Shown: in pieces, positions 9,830 through 17,792 of the stretch
Position numbering within the stretch: position 1 is the first letter of the stretch
Layout of the letters: every line of letters starts with the position of its first letter
NCBI RefSeq assembly: GCF_000974985.2
Contig: NZ_LAVA02000001.1
Span: forward strand, 1 to 64,000
Length of the DNA: 64,000 nucleotides
Source: Streptomyces mangrovisoli
Lineage (GTDB): Bacteria; Actinomycetota; Actinomycetes; Streptomycetales; Streptomycetaceae
Reading direction: 5' to 3'
Position numbers and translations under genes: made by a program
Notes under the pieces: model-generated
What the model was told of the DNA's origin: nothing
What the model saw: the letters and a program-made list of their open reading frames with translations, nothing else
Database searches by the model: none

Positions 9830-9852
9830 TGCACGTGCACATACCGTACGGT
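9830..9852. promoter_or_regulatory. Paired palindromes ahead of the flavin oxidoreductase
   Basis: Two perfect 10-bp palindromes, TGCACGTGCA (9830-9839) and ACCGTACGGT (9843-9852), are separated by 3 bp and lie 27 bp before the GTG start. This is a typical position for a TetR- or MarR-type operator. No regulator gene is adjacent, so the cognate protein is unknown. Confidence 0.5.
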
Positions 9853-9878
9853 TTCCCACTTTTCGAGGAGTCCCCCAC

Positions 9879-10997
9879 GTGACCGCCACCGCCTCCCGGG
9901 CCGCCGAGGTCCTCTCCCGCCCGTTCGCGCTCAACGGCCTGACCGTGCCGAACCGGATCGTGATGGCTCCCATGACCCGGATGTTCTCCCCGGGGGGCAC
10001 CCCCGGCGAGGACGTCGTGTCGTACTACGCCCGCCGCGCCGCCGCGGGCGTCGGCCTGATCGTCACCGAGGGCACCTACGTCGGCCACGACTCCGCCGGC
10101 CAGAGCGACCGCATCCCGCGCTTCCACGGCGAGGACCAGCTCGCGGCCTGGGCCAAGGTCGCCGACGCGGTCCACGCGGCCGGCGGGAAGATCGTGCCCC
10201 AGCTGTGGCACATCGGCATGGTGCGCAAGCAGGGCCAGCCGCCCTACGCCGACGCGCCCGCGGTCGGCCCCTCCGGGCTGCGCATGGACGGCACCGAGGG
10301 CACCGGCAAGGCCATGACCCAGGACGACCTCGACGACGTCATCGACGCCTTCGTGGAGTCCGCCGTCGCCGCCGAGCGCATCGGCTTCGACGGCGTCGAG
10401 CTGCACGGCGCCCACGGCTACCTCATCGACCAGTTCCTGTGGGCGGGCACCAACCGGCGCACCGACGCCTACGGCGGCGACCCCGTCGCCCGCACCAAGT
10501 TCGCCGCCGAGATCATCGCCGCGGTGCGCGAGGCCGTCTCCCCGGAGTTCCCGATCATCTTCCGCTACTCGCAGTGGAAGCAGGAGGCGTACGACGCCCG
10601 GCTCGCGGAGACCCCCGAGGAGCTGGAGGCCATCCTCACCCCGCTCGCCGCGGCCGGTGTGGACGCCTTCCACGCCTCCACCCGCCGCTACTGGATCCCC
10701 GAGTTCGACGGCTCCGACCTCAACCTCGCGGGCTGGACCAAGAAGCTCACCGGCAAGCCCGCCATCACCGTCGGCTCCATCGGCCTGGACGGCGACTTCA
10801 TCGGCGCGTTCACGGGCCAGGGCTCCCCGCTCAAGCGGATCGACGACCTGCTGGACCGCCTGGAGCGCGACGAGTTCGACATGATCGCCGTCGGCCGCGC
10901 CCTGCTCCAGGACCCGGAGTGGGCCGCCAAGGTCCTCGCCGACCGCTTCGAGGACCTGGCGCCGTACGACGCGGCCGCGCTGAAGACCCTCAGCTGA
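9879..10997 (+). CDS. Old-yellow-enzyme family NADH:flavin oxidoreductase
   Basis: An FMN-dependent TIM-barrel ene-reductase of 372 aa that reduces activated C=C bonds of enals, enones or nitro compounds. VPNRIVMAPMTRM at the N-terminus binds flavin. The active-site and barrel motif GVELHGAHGYLIDQFLW is near residue 174, with AYGGD just after. The GTG at 9879, behind CGAGGAG, replaces a longer open frame that starts at 9744. Such enzymes are often induced by electrophiles, consistent with the palindromic sites upstream. Confidence 0.9.
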   Translation: MTATASRAAEVLSRPFALNGLTVPNRIVMAPMTRMFSPGGTPGEDVVSYYARRAAAGVGLIVTEGTYVGHDSAGQSDRIPRFHGEDQLAAWAKVADAVHAAGGKIVPQLWHIGMVRKQGQPPYADAPAVGPSGLRMDGTEGTGKAMTQDDLDDVIDAFVESAVAAERIGFDGVELHGAHGYLIDQFLWAGTNRRTDAYGGDPVARTKFAAEIIAAVREAVSPEFPIIFRYSQWKQEAYDARLAETPEELEAILTPLAAAGVDAFHASTRRYWIPEFDGSDLNLAGWTKKLTGKPAITVGSIGLDGDFIGAFTGQGSPLKRIDDLLDRLERDEFDMIAVGRALLQDPEWAAKVLADRFEDLAPYDAAALKTLS

Positions 10998-11025
10998 ACC
11001 CCAACAGGCGCGTAGTGTCCGGGAG

Positions 11026-11907
11026 ATGAGGATCCTTCATCTCTCGGACACGCATCTTCGCAGGCCCGGTGAGCCGGGCCCGAACGGCGTCGACGCCACC
11101 GCGTCGCTGCGCCTCATGCTCGACATCCTGCGCCCCCAGCGCGGTGTCGACGCGGTCGTCGTCACCGGTGACCTCGCCGACGACGGCGCCGAGGAGGCCT
11201 ACGCCACCCTGTGGGAGCTGGTCGGGGACTTCGCCCGCGCGCTGGGCGGCCCGCCCGTCTTCTGCACCACCGGCAACCACGACGAACGCGGCGCCTTCGG
11301 CAAGGTGCTCGGCAGCGGCCACCTGACCGCCGACGGCACCGACCGCGCCGAGTCGGTGCCCGACCTGCCCGCCGGCGAGCGGGCCGCCGTCAGCACGGTC
11401 GGCGGCTGGCGGTTCGTGACGCTGGACTCGCTGGTGCCGGGCCGCGTGCACGGACTGCTCGGCGCGGCGCAGCTGGCCTGGCTGCGCGAGGTCCTCGCCG
11501 TACCGGCGGAGCACGGCACCGTGCTCGCCCTGCACCACCCGCCGATGGCCCTGCCCACCTCCGCCACCCAGCAGGCCTTCGGGCTGCGGGACCCGGACGG
11601 CCTCGCGGACGCGCTGCGCGGCAGCGACGTGCGGGCCGTCCTCACCGGGCACTACCACGCGCAGCTGTTCGGGATGCTGGGGTCGGTGCCGGTGTGGGTG
11701 ACGCCGGGCGTGGTCAACCGCATCGACCTCGCCACCGAGCCCGGCGCGGAGCGCGCGGTGCGCGGGGCCTCCGCCTCCCTGGTGGAACTCGGCGGGCCGG
11801 CGAGCCCGCTGTTCCACACCTTCCACGCCCGCGATCCGAGGGCGCACGAGGCGGTCTACGACCTCGACGCGGACCGCGTGCGCGCGATCCTCGACCGGGC
11901 GGGCTGA
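11026..11907 (+). CDS. Calcineurin-like metallophosphoesterase (CpdA-like)
   Basis: A 293-aa cytoplasmic phosphodiesterase of the cAMP-phosphodiesterase-like group. Metal-binding motifs appear in order: LSDTHL (residues 5-10), VTGDLADDG, TTGNHDERG and LTGHYHAQL. All five signature blocks of the fold are intact. The substrate cannot be told from sequence; cyclic nucleotides or phospholipid head groups are the usual options. It follows the flavin oxidoreductase by 28 bp on the same strand. Confidence 0.88.
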   Translation: MRILHLSDTHLRRPGEPGPNGVDATASLRLMLDILRPQRGVDAVVVTGDLADDGAEEAYATLWELVGDFARALGGPPVFCTTGNHDERGAFGKVLGSGHLTADGTDRAESVPDLPAGERAAVSTVGGWRFVTLDSLVPGRVHGLLGAAQLAWLREVLAVPAEHGTVLALHHPPMALPTSATQQAFGLRDPDGLADALRGSDVRAVLTGHYHAQLFGMLGSVPVWVTPGVVNRIDLATEPGAERAVRGASASLVELGGPASPLFHTFHARDPRAHEAVYDLDADRVRAILDRAG

Positions 11908-11927
11908 GCGCGCCCGGCCCGCGCCGC

Positions 11928-11976
11928 GTCGTGCCTGCCGTGCCGTGCCGCCCGTGCCGCCCGTGCCGCCCGTGCC
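11928..11976 (+). repeat. Short tandem repeat of CCGTGCCGC
   Basis: Degenerate repeats of GTGCCGCCC/CGTGCCGTG with a 9-bp register fill the gap between two converging genes. It has no obvious hairpin and looks like slippage-derived simple sequence. Confidence 0.7.
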
Positions 11977-11979
11977 GCG

Positions 11980-12561
11980 CTAGAGATTGCCCAGCGGCTC
12001 GATGTCCACCTTCACCGGGGTGCCCCACACCCGGAGCACCTCGTAGTCGGTGAACTCGTGGACCAGCCGGTAGGCCATCGCCGGGCGCGGGCCGCGGCGC
12101 TGTGCCGCGATGTACAGCTCCGCCTCCCTGCGGTCCCGGCGCGGGGTGCCGCACAGCTGCCACTCCTGCCCGTTCCACAGCTCCGGCAGCCAGCGCTGCT
12201 GGGGCTGTGGGCGGTCGGCGCGGACGCCGTAGCGGGAGGGCGCGGTGGCGGACTGCTCGCGTCCGCCCCGGGCGCCCTGGTAGCCGCCGCCCAGCTCGGC
12301 GCGGCGGGCGGCGCGGCGGCGGGTCTCGCACAGCAGGCAGCGGTCGGGGGCGCTCTCGTCCACGGGGCCGTTCGGGTGCTCGGCGCAGCGGGTCGTCGGG
12401 GCGGCCGTGGTGACGCTGTCCTGGAGCAGGTCCAGGGCGCGCCGCAGATCCGCGCCGACCTCGTGCAGGCGGGCGTCGGGCGTGTCGGCGGAGAGGGCCT
12501 CCCCGTGCTCCCCGAGCAGACGCAGGGCGCGCCCGAGAGCGGTCAACTGGGCGTGGTTCAC
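11980..12561 (-). CDS. Conserved hypothetical protein with Cys/His cluster
   Basis: A 193-aa soluble protein I cannot assign to a named family. The first half is helical (AQLTALGRALRLLGEHGEAL). The middle holds CAEHPNG...CLLCETRR, a plausible zinc-binding knuckle. The C-terminal half has a compact W-rich segment (LPELWNGQEWQLCGTPRR) and ends VWGTPVKVDIEPLGNL. The GTG at 12561 is chosen because GAGGAG lies 9 bases upstream on the minus strand; the frame stays open much further through repeat DNA. It converges on the phosphoesterase. Confidence 0.7.
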   Translation of the reverse strand: MNHAQLTALGRALRLLGEHGEALSADTPDARLHEVGADLRRALDLLQDSVTTAAPTTRCAEHPNGPVDESAPDRCLLCETRRRAARRAELGGGYQGARGGREQSATAPSRYGVRADRPQPQQRWLPELWNGQEWQLCGTPRRDRREAELYIAAQRRGPRPAMAYRLVHEFTDYEVLRVWGTPVKVDIEPLGNL

Positions 12562-12684
12562 GACGGTCGGCTCCTCGTCCTGGCGACACGGGATCCCTCC
12601 ACGGTCGCACGTCGTGGCTCCGCCGGTGCGCTCGGGTGTGTGGGCCTGGGCCCCGTGACGAGTCCGCGGGTCCGCCGTGGCCGA

Positions 12685-13079
12685 TCGCGCAGTTCCCCGC
12701 GCCCCCAGGTGGGGCGGGCCTTGTGGTTCGTGTGCCGGCCCGTCGTGGCCGATCGCGCAGTTCCCCGCGCCCCCGGGTGGGCTGCGCCCTGTGGTTCGTG
12801 TGCGGGGGGTGGCGGGTTGGTCGCGCAGTTCCCCGCGCCCCTGGGGGGTGGGGCCCGAGCCTCGTGGTTTGTGTGCGGTGGTGGTGGGTTGGTCGCGCAG
12901 TTCCTCGCGCCCCTGACCGGGCGACCCCGAGCCCCGTCCAGGGGCGCGGGGAACTGCGCGAGCGGCCACGATGTACCCGCGGGGTGACACGGGCCTGTGC
13001 CCCTTCAGGGGCGCGGGGAACTGCGCGATCAGGCACGACGTACCCGCAGGGTGATAGAGGGGCGCGGGGAACTGCGCGA
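12685..13079. repeat. REP-like array A: seven copies, tandem then inverted
   Basis: Four direct copies of the CGCGCAGTTCCCCGCGCCCC core (near 12685, 12753, 12821, 12893) are followed by three inverted copies (near 12940, 13006, 13057). The direct copies are spaced 68, 68 and 72 bp and share their spacer sequence (CGTGGCCGATCG before the core, CTTGTGGTTCGTGTG after it). The spacers have therefore been amplified with the core. The array fills the 561-bp gap between the hypothetical protein and the PTS gene. Confidence 0.95.
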
Positions 13080-13122
13080 GCGGACACGGCGTGCCCGTGG
13101 GGTGGTGCGGGCCCGTGCCCCG

Positions 13123-14793
13123 TCAGGGGGCGTCGTCGGGGGCGGGGCGGAACAGGGCGTACGTGGCGAGGAAGCCGACCGTGTAAGCCGTCAGCAGCCC
13201 GCCCCCGTAGATCGCCGAAGTGAGCACCGCGCCCCCGCTCCCCGCGAGCAGCGGGAACAGCGCGAGTCCCGACGGCCCGATCGCCGTCGCCCCGACCCGG
13301 TCCCCGAGCATCGCGAACACGCCGAGGAACGCCCCGCCCGCCGCCCCGCCCACGCAGGCCGTGAGGAAGGGGCGGCCGAGCGGCAGCGACACGCCGTAGA
13401 TCAGCGGCTCGCCGACGCCGAGCAGCCCGGCGGGCAGCGCCGAGCGGATCGTCGTACGCACCGAGCGGTCGTGGCGCAGCCGTACGTACACCGCCGCCGC
13501 GGCCCCCACCTGCCCCGCGCCCGCCATCGCGAGGACGGGCAGCAGGACCGTGTAGCCCTGCTGCTCGATCAGCGTGGTGTGGATCGGGATCAGCGCCTGG
13601 TGCAGGCCCAGCATGACCAGCGGCAGGAACAGCCCGCCGAGCAGGAACCCCGCCACCGGCCCGGTGGTCGCGAGCAGCCAGCCGGCCGCCGTCCCGATGG
13701 CGTTCGATACCGCGCCGGCCGCCCACATCAGGCCGTAGAGCGTCGCGAGACCGGTGACCAGGACGGTGAGGGCCGGGGTGAGGAGCACGTCGAGGGTCTC
13801 CGGGACCCACCGCCGGCACCAGCGCTCCACCCGCACCCCCAGCAGCGCGGCCGCCAGCGCGCCCAGCACCCCGCCCTGCCCGGGGGCGAGCGCGGTGCCG
13901 AACACGGTCACCTTCGCCACCCCGGGGAAGACCACCACCGCGGCGACGGCGGCGCCGAGCACGGGCGTGCCGCCGAACTCCTGTGCCGCGAGGTAGCCGA
14001 CGAACACCGCGATCAGCGCCATGAAGGCGGACGCGATCGCGGCCAGCGCGGGGGTGAGCCACGGCAGCAGACGGGCGTTGACCAGCAGCCCGTTCAGCCC
14101 GGCCAGGACCCCGCAGCCGACCAGGGCGGGGATCAGCGGCACGAAGACGTCGGCGATCCGGCGCAGCGCGGCCTTCAGGGGGGTGGCGTTGCGCCGCCGC
14201 TGCCGCTCGCGCAGCCGCGCACCGTCACGGGCCAGCCGGTCGGCGTAGGCGGCGCGACCGGAGGCGGGATCGGTGCCGGGGTCGGTGCCGGGACCGGAGC
14301 TGGGATCGGTGCCGGCACCGGAGCCTGGACCGGTGGCGGGCCCGGTGTCGGGGCCGGAGCTGGAACCGGTGTCGGGGTCGGGGCGGGGGCCGGGACCGGT
14401 CGCGGACCCGACACCGGGACCGGTCGCGGCCCCGGTGTCTGGTCCGGCGGGGAGACGGGCGCCGGGTTCCCGGTCGGGTCCGGCGGGGGGACCGGCGGCC
14501 GGTTGCCTGCCGGGTCCGGCGCCGGGGGGCCGGGCGGCGGCGGCGCCCGGGGCGGGGAAGTGGGCCGCGACCTTCGCCACCACGCCGGGTCCCAGCACGA
14601 TCTGGTACGACTCCCCGTCCATGACGACGCCGAGCACGCCGGGAACCCCGCGCACGCCGTCGTCGTCGACGAGCGCGGGGTCGGCGAGGCGCAGCCGCAG
14701 CCGGGTCATGCAGTGGGTGACGGAGCGGACGTTCGCGGCGCCGCCGACCAGCGGGAGGAGCGCGGCGGCGGTGGCGGGGGCATCGGTAGGCAC
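13123..14793 (-). CDS. murP: PTS EIIBC permease, MurNAc/glucose-family (MurP-like)
   Basis: A 556-aa membrane transporter with fused IIB and IIC domains in B-C order, as in MurP and sucrose/trehalose permeases. The IIB phospho-cysteine is Cys28 in HCMTRLR. The IIC domain (from about residue 205) shows many hydrophobic helices, LGLHQALIPIH and the conserved GVGEPLIYGVSLP. No IIA domain is present, so a separate EIIA (Crr) must phosphorylate it. IIB and IIC are joined by an unusual 100-residue Gly/Pro/Thr/Asp linker (residues 80-179). The start is a GTG 16 bp after murQ. The adjacent murQ and RpiR genes make N-acetylmuramic acid the likely substrate (inference). Confidence 0.85.
   Translation of the reverse strand: MPTDAPATAAALLPLVGGAANVRSVTHCMTRLRLRLADPALVDDDGVRGVPGVLGVVMDGESYQIVLGPGVVAKVAAHFPAPGAAAARPPGAGPGRQPAAGPPAGPDREPGARLPAGPDTGAATGPGVGSATGPGPRPDPDTGSSSGPDTGPATGPGSGAGTDPSSGPGTDPGTDPASGRAAYADRLARDGARLRERQRRRNATPLKAALRRIADVFVPLIPALVGCGVLAGLNGLLVNARLLPWLTPALAAIASAFMALIAVFVGYLAAQEFGGTPVLGAAVAAVVVFPGVAKVTVFGTALAPGQGGVLGALAAALLGVRVERWCRRWVPETLDVLLTPALTVLVTGLATLYGLMWAAGAVSNAIGTAAGWLLATTGPVAGFLLGGLFLPLVMLGLHQALIPIHTTLIEQQGYTVLLPVLAMAGAGQVGAAAAVYVRLRHDRSVRTTIRSALPAGLLGVGEPLIYGVSLPLGRPFLTACVGGAAGGAFLGVFAMLGDRVGATAIGPSGLALFPLLAGSGGAVLTSAIYGGGLLTAYTVGFLATYALFRPAPDDAP
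14257..14556 (-). repeat. Low-complexity linker-coding repeats in the EIIBC gene
   Basis: About 300 bp of degenerate GGGACCGGT/GGTGCCGG units encode runs of GPDTG, GPGTDP and similar. They keep the reading frame and extend the flexible IIB-IIC linker to about 100 residues, far longer than the short linkers usual in EIIBC proteins. Confidence 0.8.
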
Positions 14794-14809
14794 CCGCCGA
14801 GCGTGCGGC

Positions 14810-15745
14810 TCAGCCGCCCGCCGCCGCCAGCGCGGCACGCAGATGTCCGCCGGACTCCTCCAGAAGGCGGGCGGCCGTCGGGCCGTCCACCCCCGCCAGA
14901 ATGGTGAGGATGGCGTCCTTGACCTCGCCCCCGGTGGCGGTCAGCGCCCGCTCGATCTCCTCGTCGGGCGCGCCCGTGGCGAGCGCGACGATACGGCGGG
15001 AGCGGGCGCGCAGCTTGTCGTTGGAGGCGCGCACGTCGACCATCAGGTTCCCGAAGGTCTTGCCCAGCCGGATCATCGTGATCGTCGAGATCATGTTGAG
15101 CACCAGCTTCTGCGCGGTGCCCGCCTTCAGCCGGGTGGAGCCGGTGAGCAGCTCCGGGCCGACGACGATCTCGATGCCGTGCTCGGCGGCCGCCGCGAGC
15201 GCGCTGCCCGCGTTGCAGGACAGGCCCACGGTCAGCGCGCCGAGCCTGCGGGCGTGCTCGACCGCGCCGATCGCGTACGGCGTGCGGCCCGAGGCGGAGA
15301 CACCGACCACCGTGTCGTCGGCGGTCAGCCCGAGCGCCCCGAGGTCCTTCTCCGCCAGCTCCGCGGAGTCCTCGGCGCCCTCGACGGAGGTGACCATGGC
15401 GGGCGGGCCGCCCGCGATCAGGCCGACGACCTGGTCGGGCCGGGTGTTGAAGGTGGGCGGGCACTCGGAGGCGTCCAGCACGCCGAGCCGGCCCGCGGTG
15501 CCCGCGCCCGCGTACACCAGCCGTCCGCCGCGGGCCATGCGGGCGGCGACGGCGTCGATGGCGGCGGCGATCGCGGGCAGCCGCGCGGCGACGGCGGCGG
15601 GCACGGCGGTGTCCTCGCCGTTCATCAGCCGCGCGATCTCCAGGGTGGGCAGCCGGTCGATCCCGGCCAGCTCGGGCCGGAACGCTTCGGTGGTCAGGGA
15701 CTCCAACTCGGCGCGCAGATCGCGGGGGTCGGACATCGAGGTCAT
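14810..15745 (-). CDS. murQ: N-acetylmuramic acid 6-phosphate etherase
   Basis: A SIS-domain lyase of 311 aa that cleaves the D-lactyl ether of MurNAc 6-phosphate, giving GlcNAc 6-phosphate and lactate. The signature RLVYAGAGTAGRLGVLDASE (residues about 72-91) and VVGVSASGRTPY are intact, as is the central GSTRLKAGTAQKLVLNMIST. It links PTS uptake of MurNAc, or recycled wall material, to amino-sugar catabolism. It is the middle gene of an RpiR - murQ - EIIBC set on the minus strand. Confidence 0.95.
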   Translation of the reverse strand: MTSMSDPRDLRAELESLTTEAFRPELAGIDRLPTLEIARLMNGEDTAVPAAVAARLPAIAAAIDAVAARMARGGRLVYAGAGTAGRLGVLDASECPPTFNTRPDQVVGLIAGGPPAMVTSVEGAEDSAELAEKDLGALGLTADDTVVGVSASGRTPYAIGAVEHARRLGALTVGLSCNAGSALAAAAEHGIEIVVGPELLTGSTRLKAGTAQKLVLNMISTITMIRLGKTFGNLMVDVRASNDKLRARSRRIVALATGAPDEEIERALTATGGEVKDAILTILAGVDGPTAARLLEESGGHLRAALAAAGG

Positions 15746-15842
15746 CTACGGCGGCTCTTTTCCGTGGCGGGCCGGCGGGGGCGACGGCAGGCTGAGGCGG
15801 GGGGCGGCGGCAGGCTGACGTGGGGGGAGGGGAGGCGGTGGG

Positions 15843-16778
15843 CTAGCGGGTGGCGCGCGGGGTGTGACGGTGCGCCAGCGCCTCGTAGGAGGCGGCCAGG
15901 GCGGGCGCCGCCCGCTCGTACGTGCGCTGCGCCACGCCTATGAACAGGCAGTCGACGACGAGCAGTTGACTGGTCCGGGAGGACATCGCGGCCGGGCGCA
16001 GCTCGCTCTCCCGGGCCGTGGACGTGGTCAGCACATGGTCGGCGTACTGCGTCACCGGAGCGGCCGGGCGGCCGGTGATCGCCACCGTCGTCGCCCCGTG
16101 CTCGAACGCCACCCGCAGCGGTTCTATGACGTCGCCCGTCGACCCCGAGTGGGTGATGGCGATCGCCACGTCGCCGGCGCGCAGCTGGACCGCGTTGGTG
16201 ACGGCGAGGTGCGGGTCGCCGTGCGCGTGGGCTATCAGCCCGATCCGCAGCAGCTTCTGCACCAGGTCCTGGGCGACCAGGCCGCTCGCGCCGACCCCGT
16301 AGACGTCGATGCGCCGGGCGCCCGCGGCGGCGGCGACCGCGGCGCCGAGCTGGACGGTGTCCAGGCCCGCCGCGGTGTCGGCGAGGGTCTGCTGCTCGTC
16401 GTAGGCGAGCTTCGTGACCACGTCGGCGATCGGGTCGTCGACCGCTATGTCGGTGGTCAGCGCGGGCGCGCGGCCGGACTGCTGCTGCGCGGCCAGCCCG
16501 GCGAGGGCGAGGCGCAGGTCGCGGTAGCCGGGGTAGCCGAGCAGGCGCGCGGTGCGCACCACCGTCGCCTCGCTGGTGCCGGTGAGTTCGGCGAGTCCGG
16601 TGACCGTGAGGGCCGCGCAGCCGGCCGGGTCGCCCGCGACGGCCTCGGCGACGCGCTGCATGGAACGGGTCATCGACGGGGCCAGGGTGCGCACCTTGGC
16701 CGCGAGGGCGGCGGGCGCGGGCGGCGCGCCGGCGGCTCCCCCCGTGGCTGCGAAAATTTCCTTCACGTCCTGGGTCAC
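15843..16778 (-). CDS. murR: RpiR/MurR-family transcriptional regulator
   Basis: A 311-aa regulator with an N-terminal RpiR helix-turn-helix (LTVTGLAELTGTSEATVVRT near residue 65) and a C-terminal SIS sugar-phosphate domain (YGVGASGLVAQDLVQ and ITHSGSTGDVIEPL). MurNAc 6-phosphate is the likely effector, because the next two genes are murQ and a MurP-like permease. The GTG at 16778 is the first plausible start after the divergent promoter; the frame upstream is open but antisense to another gene. A 97-bp gap with GGCAGGCTGA repeats separates it from murQ. Confidence 0.88.
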   Translation of the reverse strand: MTQDVKEIFAATGGAAGAPPAPAALAAKVRTLAPSMTRSMQRVAEAVAGDPAGCAALTVTGLAELTGTSEATVVRTARLLGYPGYRDLRLALAGLAAQQQSGRAPALTTDIAVDDPIADVVTKLAYDEQQTLADTAAGLDTVQLGAAVAAAAGARRIDVYGVGASGLVAQDLVQKLLRIGLIAHAHGDPHLAVTNAVQLRAGDVAIAITHSGSTGDVIEPLRVAFEHGATTVAITGRPAAPVTQYADHVLTTSTARESELRPAAMSSRTSQLLVVDCLFIGVAQRTYERAAPALAASYEALAHRHTPRATR

Positions 16779-16795
16779 CTCTGAAAGATATTTTC
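16752..16795. promoter_or_regulatory. Candidate RpiR operator dyads
   Basis: Two AT-rich dyads stand out in GC-rich DNA around the regulator start: GAAA-A-TTTC (16752-16760, inside the first codons) and GAAA-N5-TTTC (16783-16795, just upstream). RpiR proteins bind such dyads as dimers. Autoregulation and control of the divergent gene at 16834 are possible. Confidence 0.45.
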
Positions 16796-16833
16796 GGCAC
16801 GGTGTCCCGGTCAAGACCGCGCACAATGGGAGC

Positions 16834-17214
16834 ATGCACCCCATCAGCCCCCTGGAACAGGCGTTGCACGCGGCCCGTGCCCTGGTCCTCGCCGACCTGG
16901 TCGCCGGCCGCGTCGCCGAGGCGGACGTGGTCTCGCTGGTCGAGGACTCCGTCGAGGAGCGCCGCTGGTGGGTCGAACAGTGGCCGGACGGTGCCGCGTT
17001 CGTGGCCGGCCTGGTCGCGCAGGACGTCCAGGACGCGCTCCTCGACCGGTACGGGCGCTGGCCGCTCTGCCCGGTCTGTGCCACCGGCGACCCGCACGCG
17101 CTGGACGTGGAACCCGAACTCGGCCCCGATCCGCACTGGGTGTGCCACCAGGCCGGGGTGCGGGTCGCCGCCCTCGGCTCGCTCGGCGCGGCGGGCACCG
17201 CGCCGGCCTCCTGA
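16834..17214 (+). CDS. Conserved hypothetical protein with a CxxC zinc knuckle
   Basis: A 126-aa soluble protein of unknown function. The N-terminal two-thirds is acidic and helical (VEDSVEERRWWVEQWPDG). The C-terminal part has LCPVCATGDPHALDVEP followed by HWVCH, a possible Cys2-His/Cys metal site. CACAAT 7 bp before the ATG and the absence of a spaced Shine-Dalgarno sequence suggest a leaderless transcript. It is divergent from the RpiR regulator and 11 bp ahead of the DUF4031 gene. Confidence 0.75.
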   Translation: MHPISPLEQALHAARALVLADLVAGRVAEADVVSLVEDSVEERRWWVEQWPDGAAFVAGLVAQDVQDALLDRYGRWPLCPVCATGDPHALDVEPELGPDPHWVCHQAGVRVAALGSLGAAGTAPAS

Positions 17215-17225
17215 CGGGTGCCGTC

Positions 17226-17489
17226 GTGACCGTCTACATCGATCCGCCGGACTGGCCCGGCCACGGCCGCTGGTGGTCGCACCTGATCAGCGATGTCTCG
17301 TACGCCGAACTGCACGCGTTCGCGGAGGGGTTGGGGGTGCCGGCGCGGGCCTTCGAGCGCGACCACTACGACATCCCGTCGCACCGGTACGCCGATGCGG
17401 TGGCTGCGGGGGCGGTCGCGGTGAGCAGCCGGGAGGTCGTCGGGCTGCTCCATGCGGCGGGCCTCCGGCGGCGCAAGCGGGCCGGCTAG
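17226..17489 (+). CDS. DUF4031 family protein
   Basis: An 87-aa protein beginning MTVYIDPPDWPGHGRWWSHL, the recognisable DUF4031 opening. It continues with ELHAFAEGLGVPARAFERDHYD, and the conserved His, Asp and Trp residues suggest a metal or nucleotide site. No biochemical role is known to me. The GTG at 17226 is chosen because the family begins with this beta strand. It probably forms an operon with the preceding zinc-knuckle protein. Confidence 0.82.
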   Translation: MTVYIDPPDWPGHGRWWSHLISDVSYAELHAFAEGLGVPARAFERDHYDIPSHRYADAVAAGAVAVSSREVVGLLHAAGLRRRKRAG

Positions 17490-17541
17490 CCGCCTGGCTC
17501 GGCGGGCCTCCCGGGAACCCCCTGCGGCCCTGCGGCCCCCT

Positions 17542-17760
17542 CCGCGCAGTTCCCCGCGCCCCTGGATGCCTGCGGCCCGGCGGGGGCTTGTCGCGCAGTT
17601 CCCCGCGCCCCTAGATCCTGCGGGCCGGTGGGGCCTGTTCGCGCAGTTCCTCGCGCCCCTGGATGCCTGCGGGCCGGTGGGGGCTTGTCGCGCAGTTCCC
17701 CGCGCCCCTTACGGGGCACGATCACCGAGGCGCCCCAAAGGGGCGCGGGGAACTGCGCGA
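17542..17760. repeat. REP-like cluster B: four direct and one inverted copy
   Basis: Direct cores start near 17542, 17591, 17639 (variant with TTCCTCGCG) and 17688. An inverted core spans 17738-17760, so the last two form a long hairpin around an ACGGGGCACG loop region. The 303-bp gap holds nothing else. It lies between converging genes and would also serve as a bidirectional terminator. Confidence 0.93.
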
Positions 17761-17792
17761 TCAGCCCCCACCGGGCCGCGGTGGAAGAACGG

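Noticed and set aside
12685..13079. Possible CRISPR array because of evenly spaced repeats
   Set aside because: Spacers are themselves repeated, orientation flips midway, and no cas genes are present.
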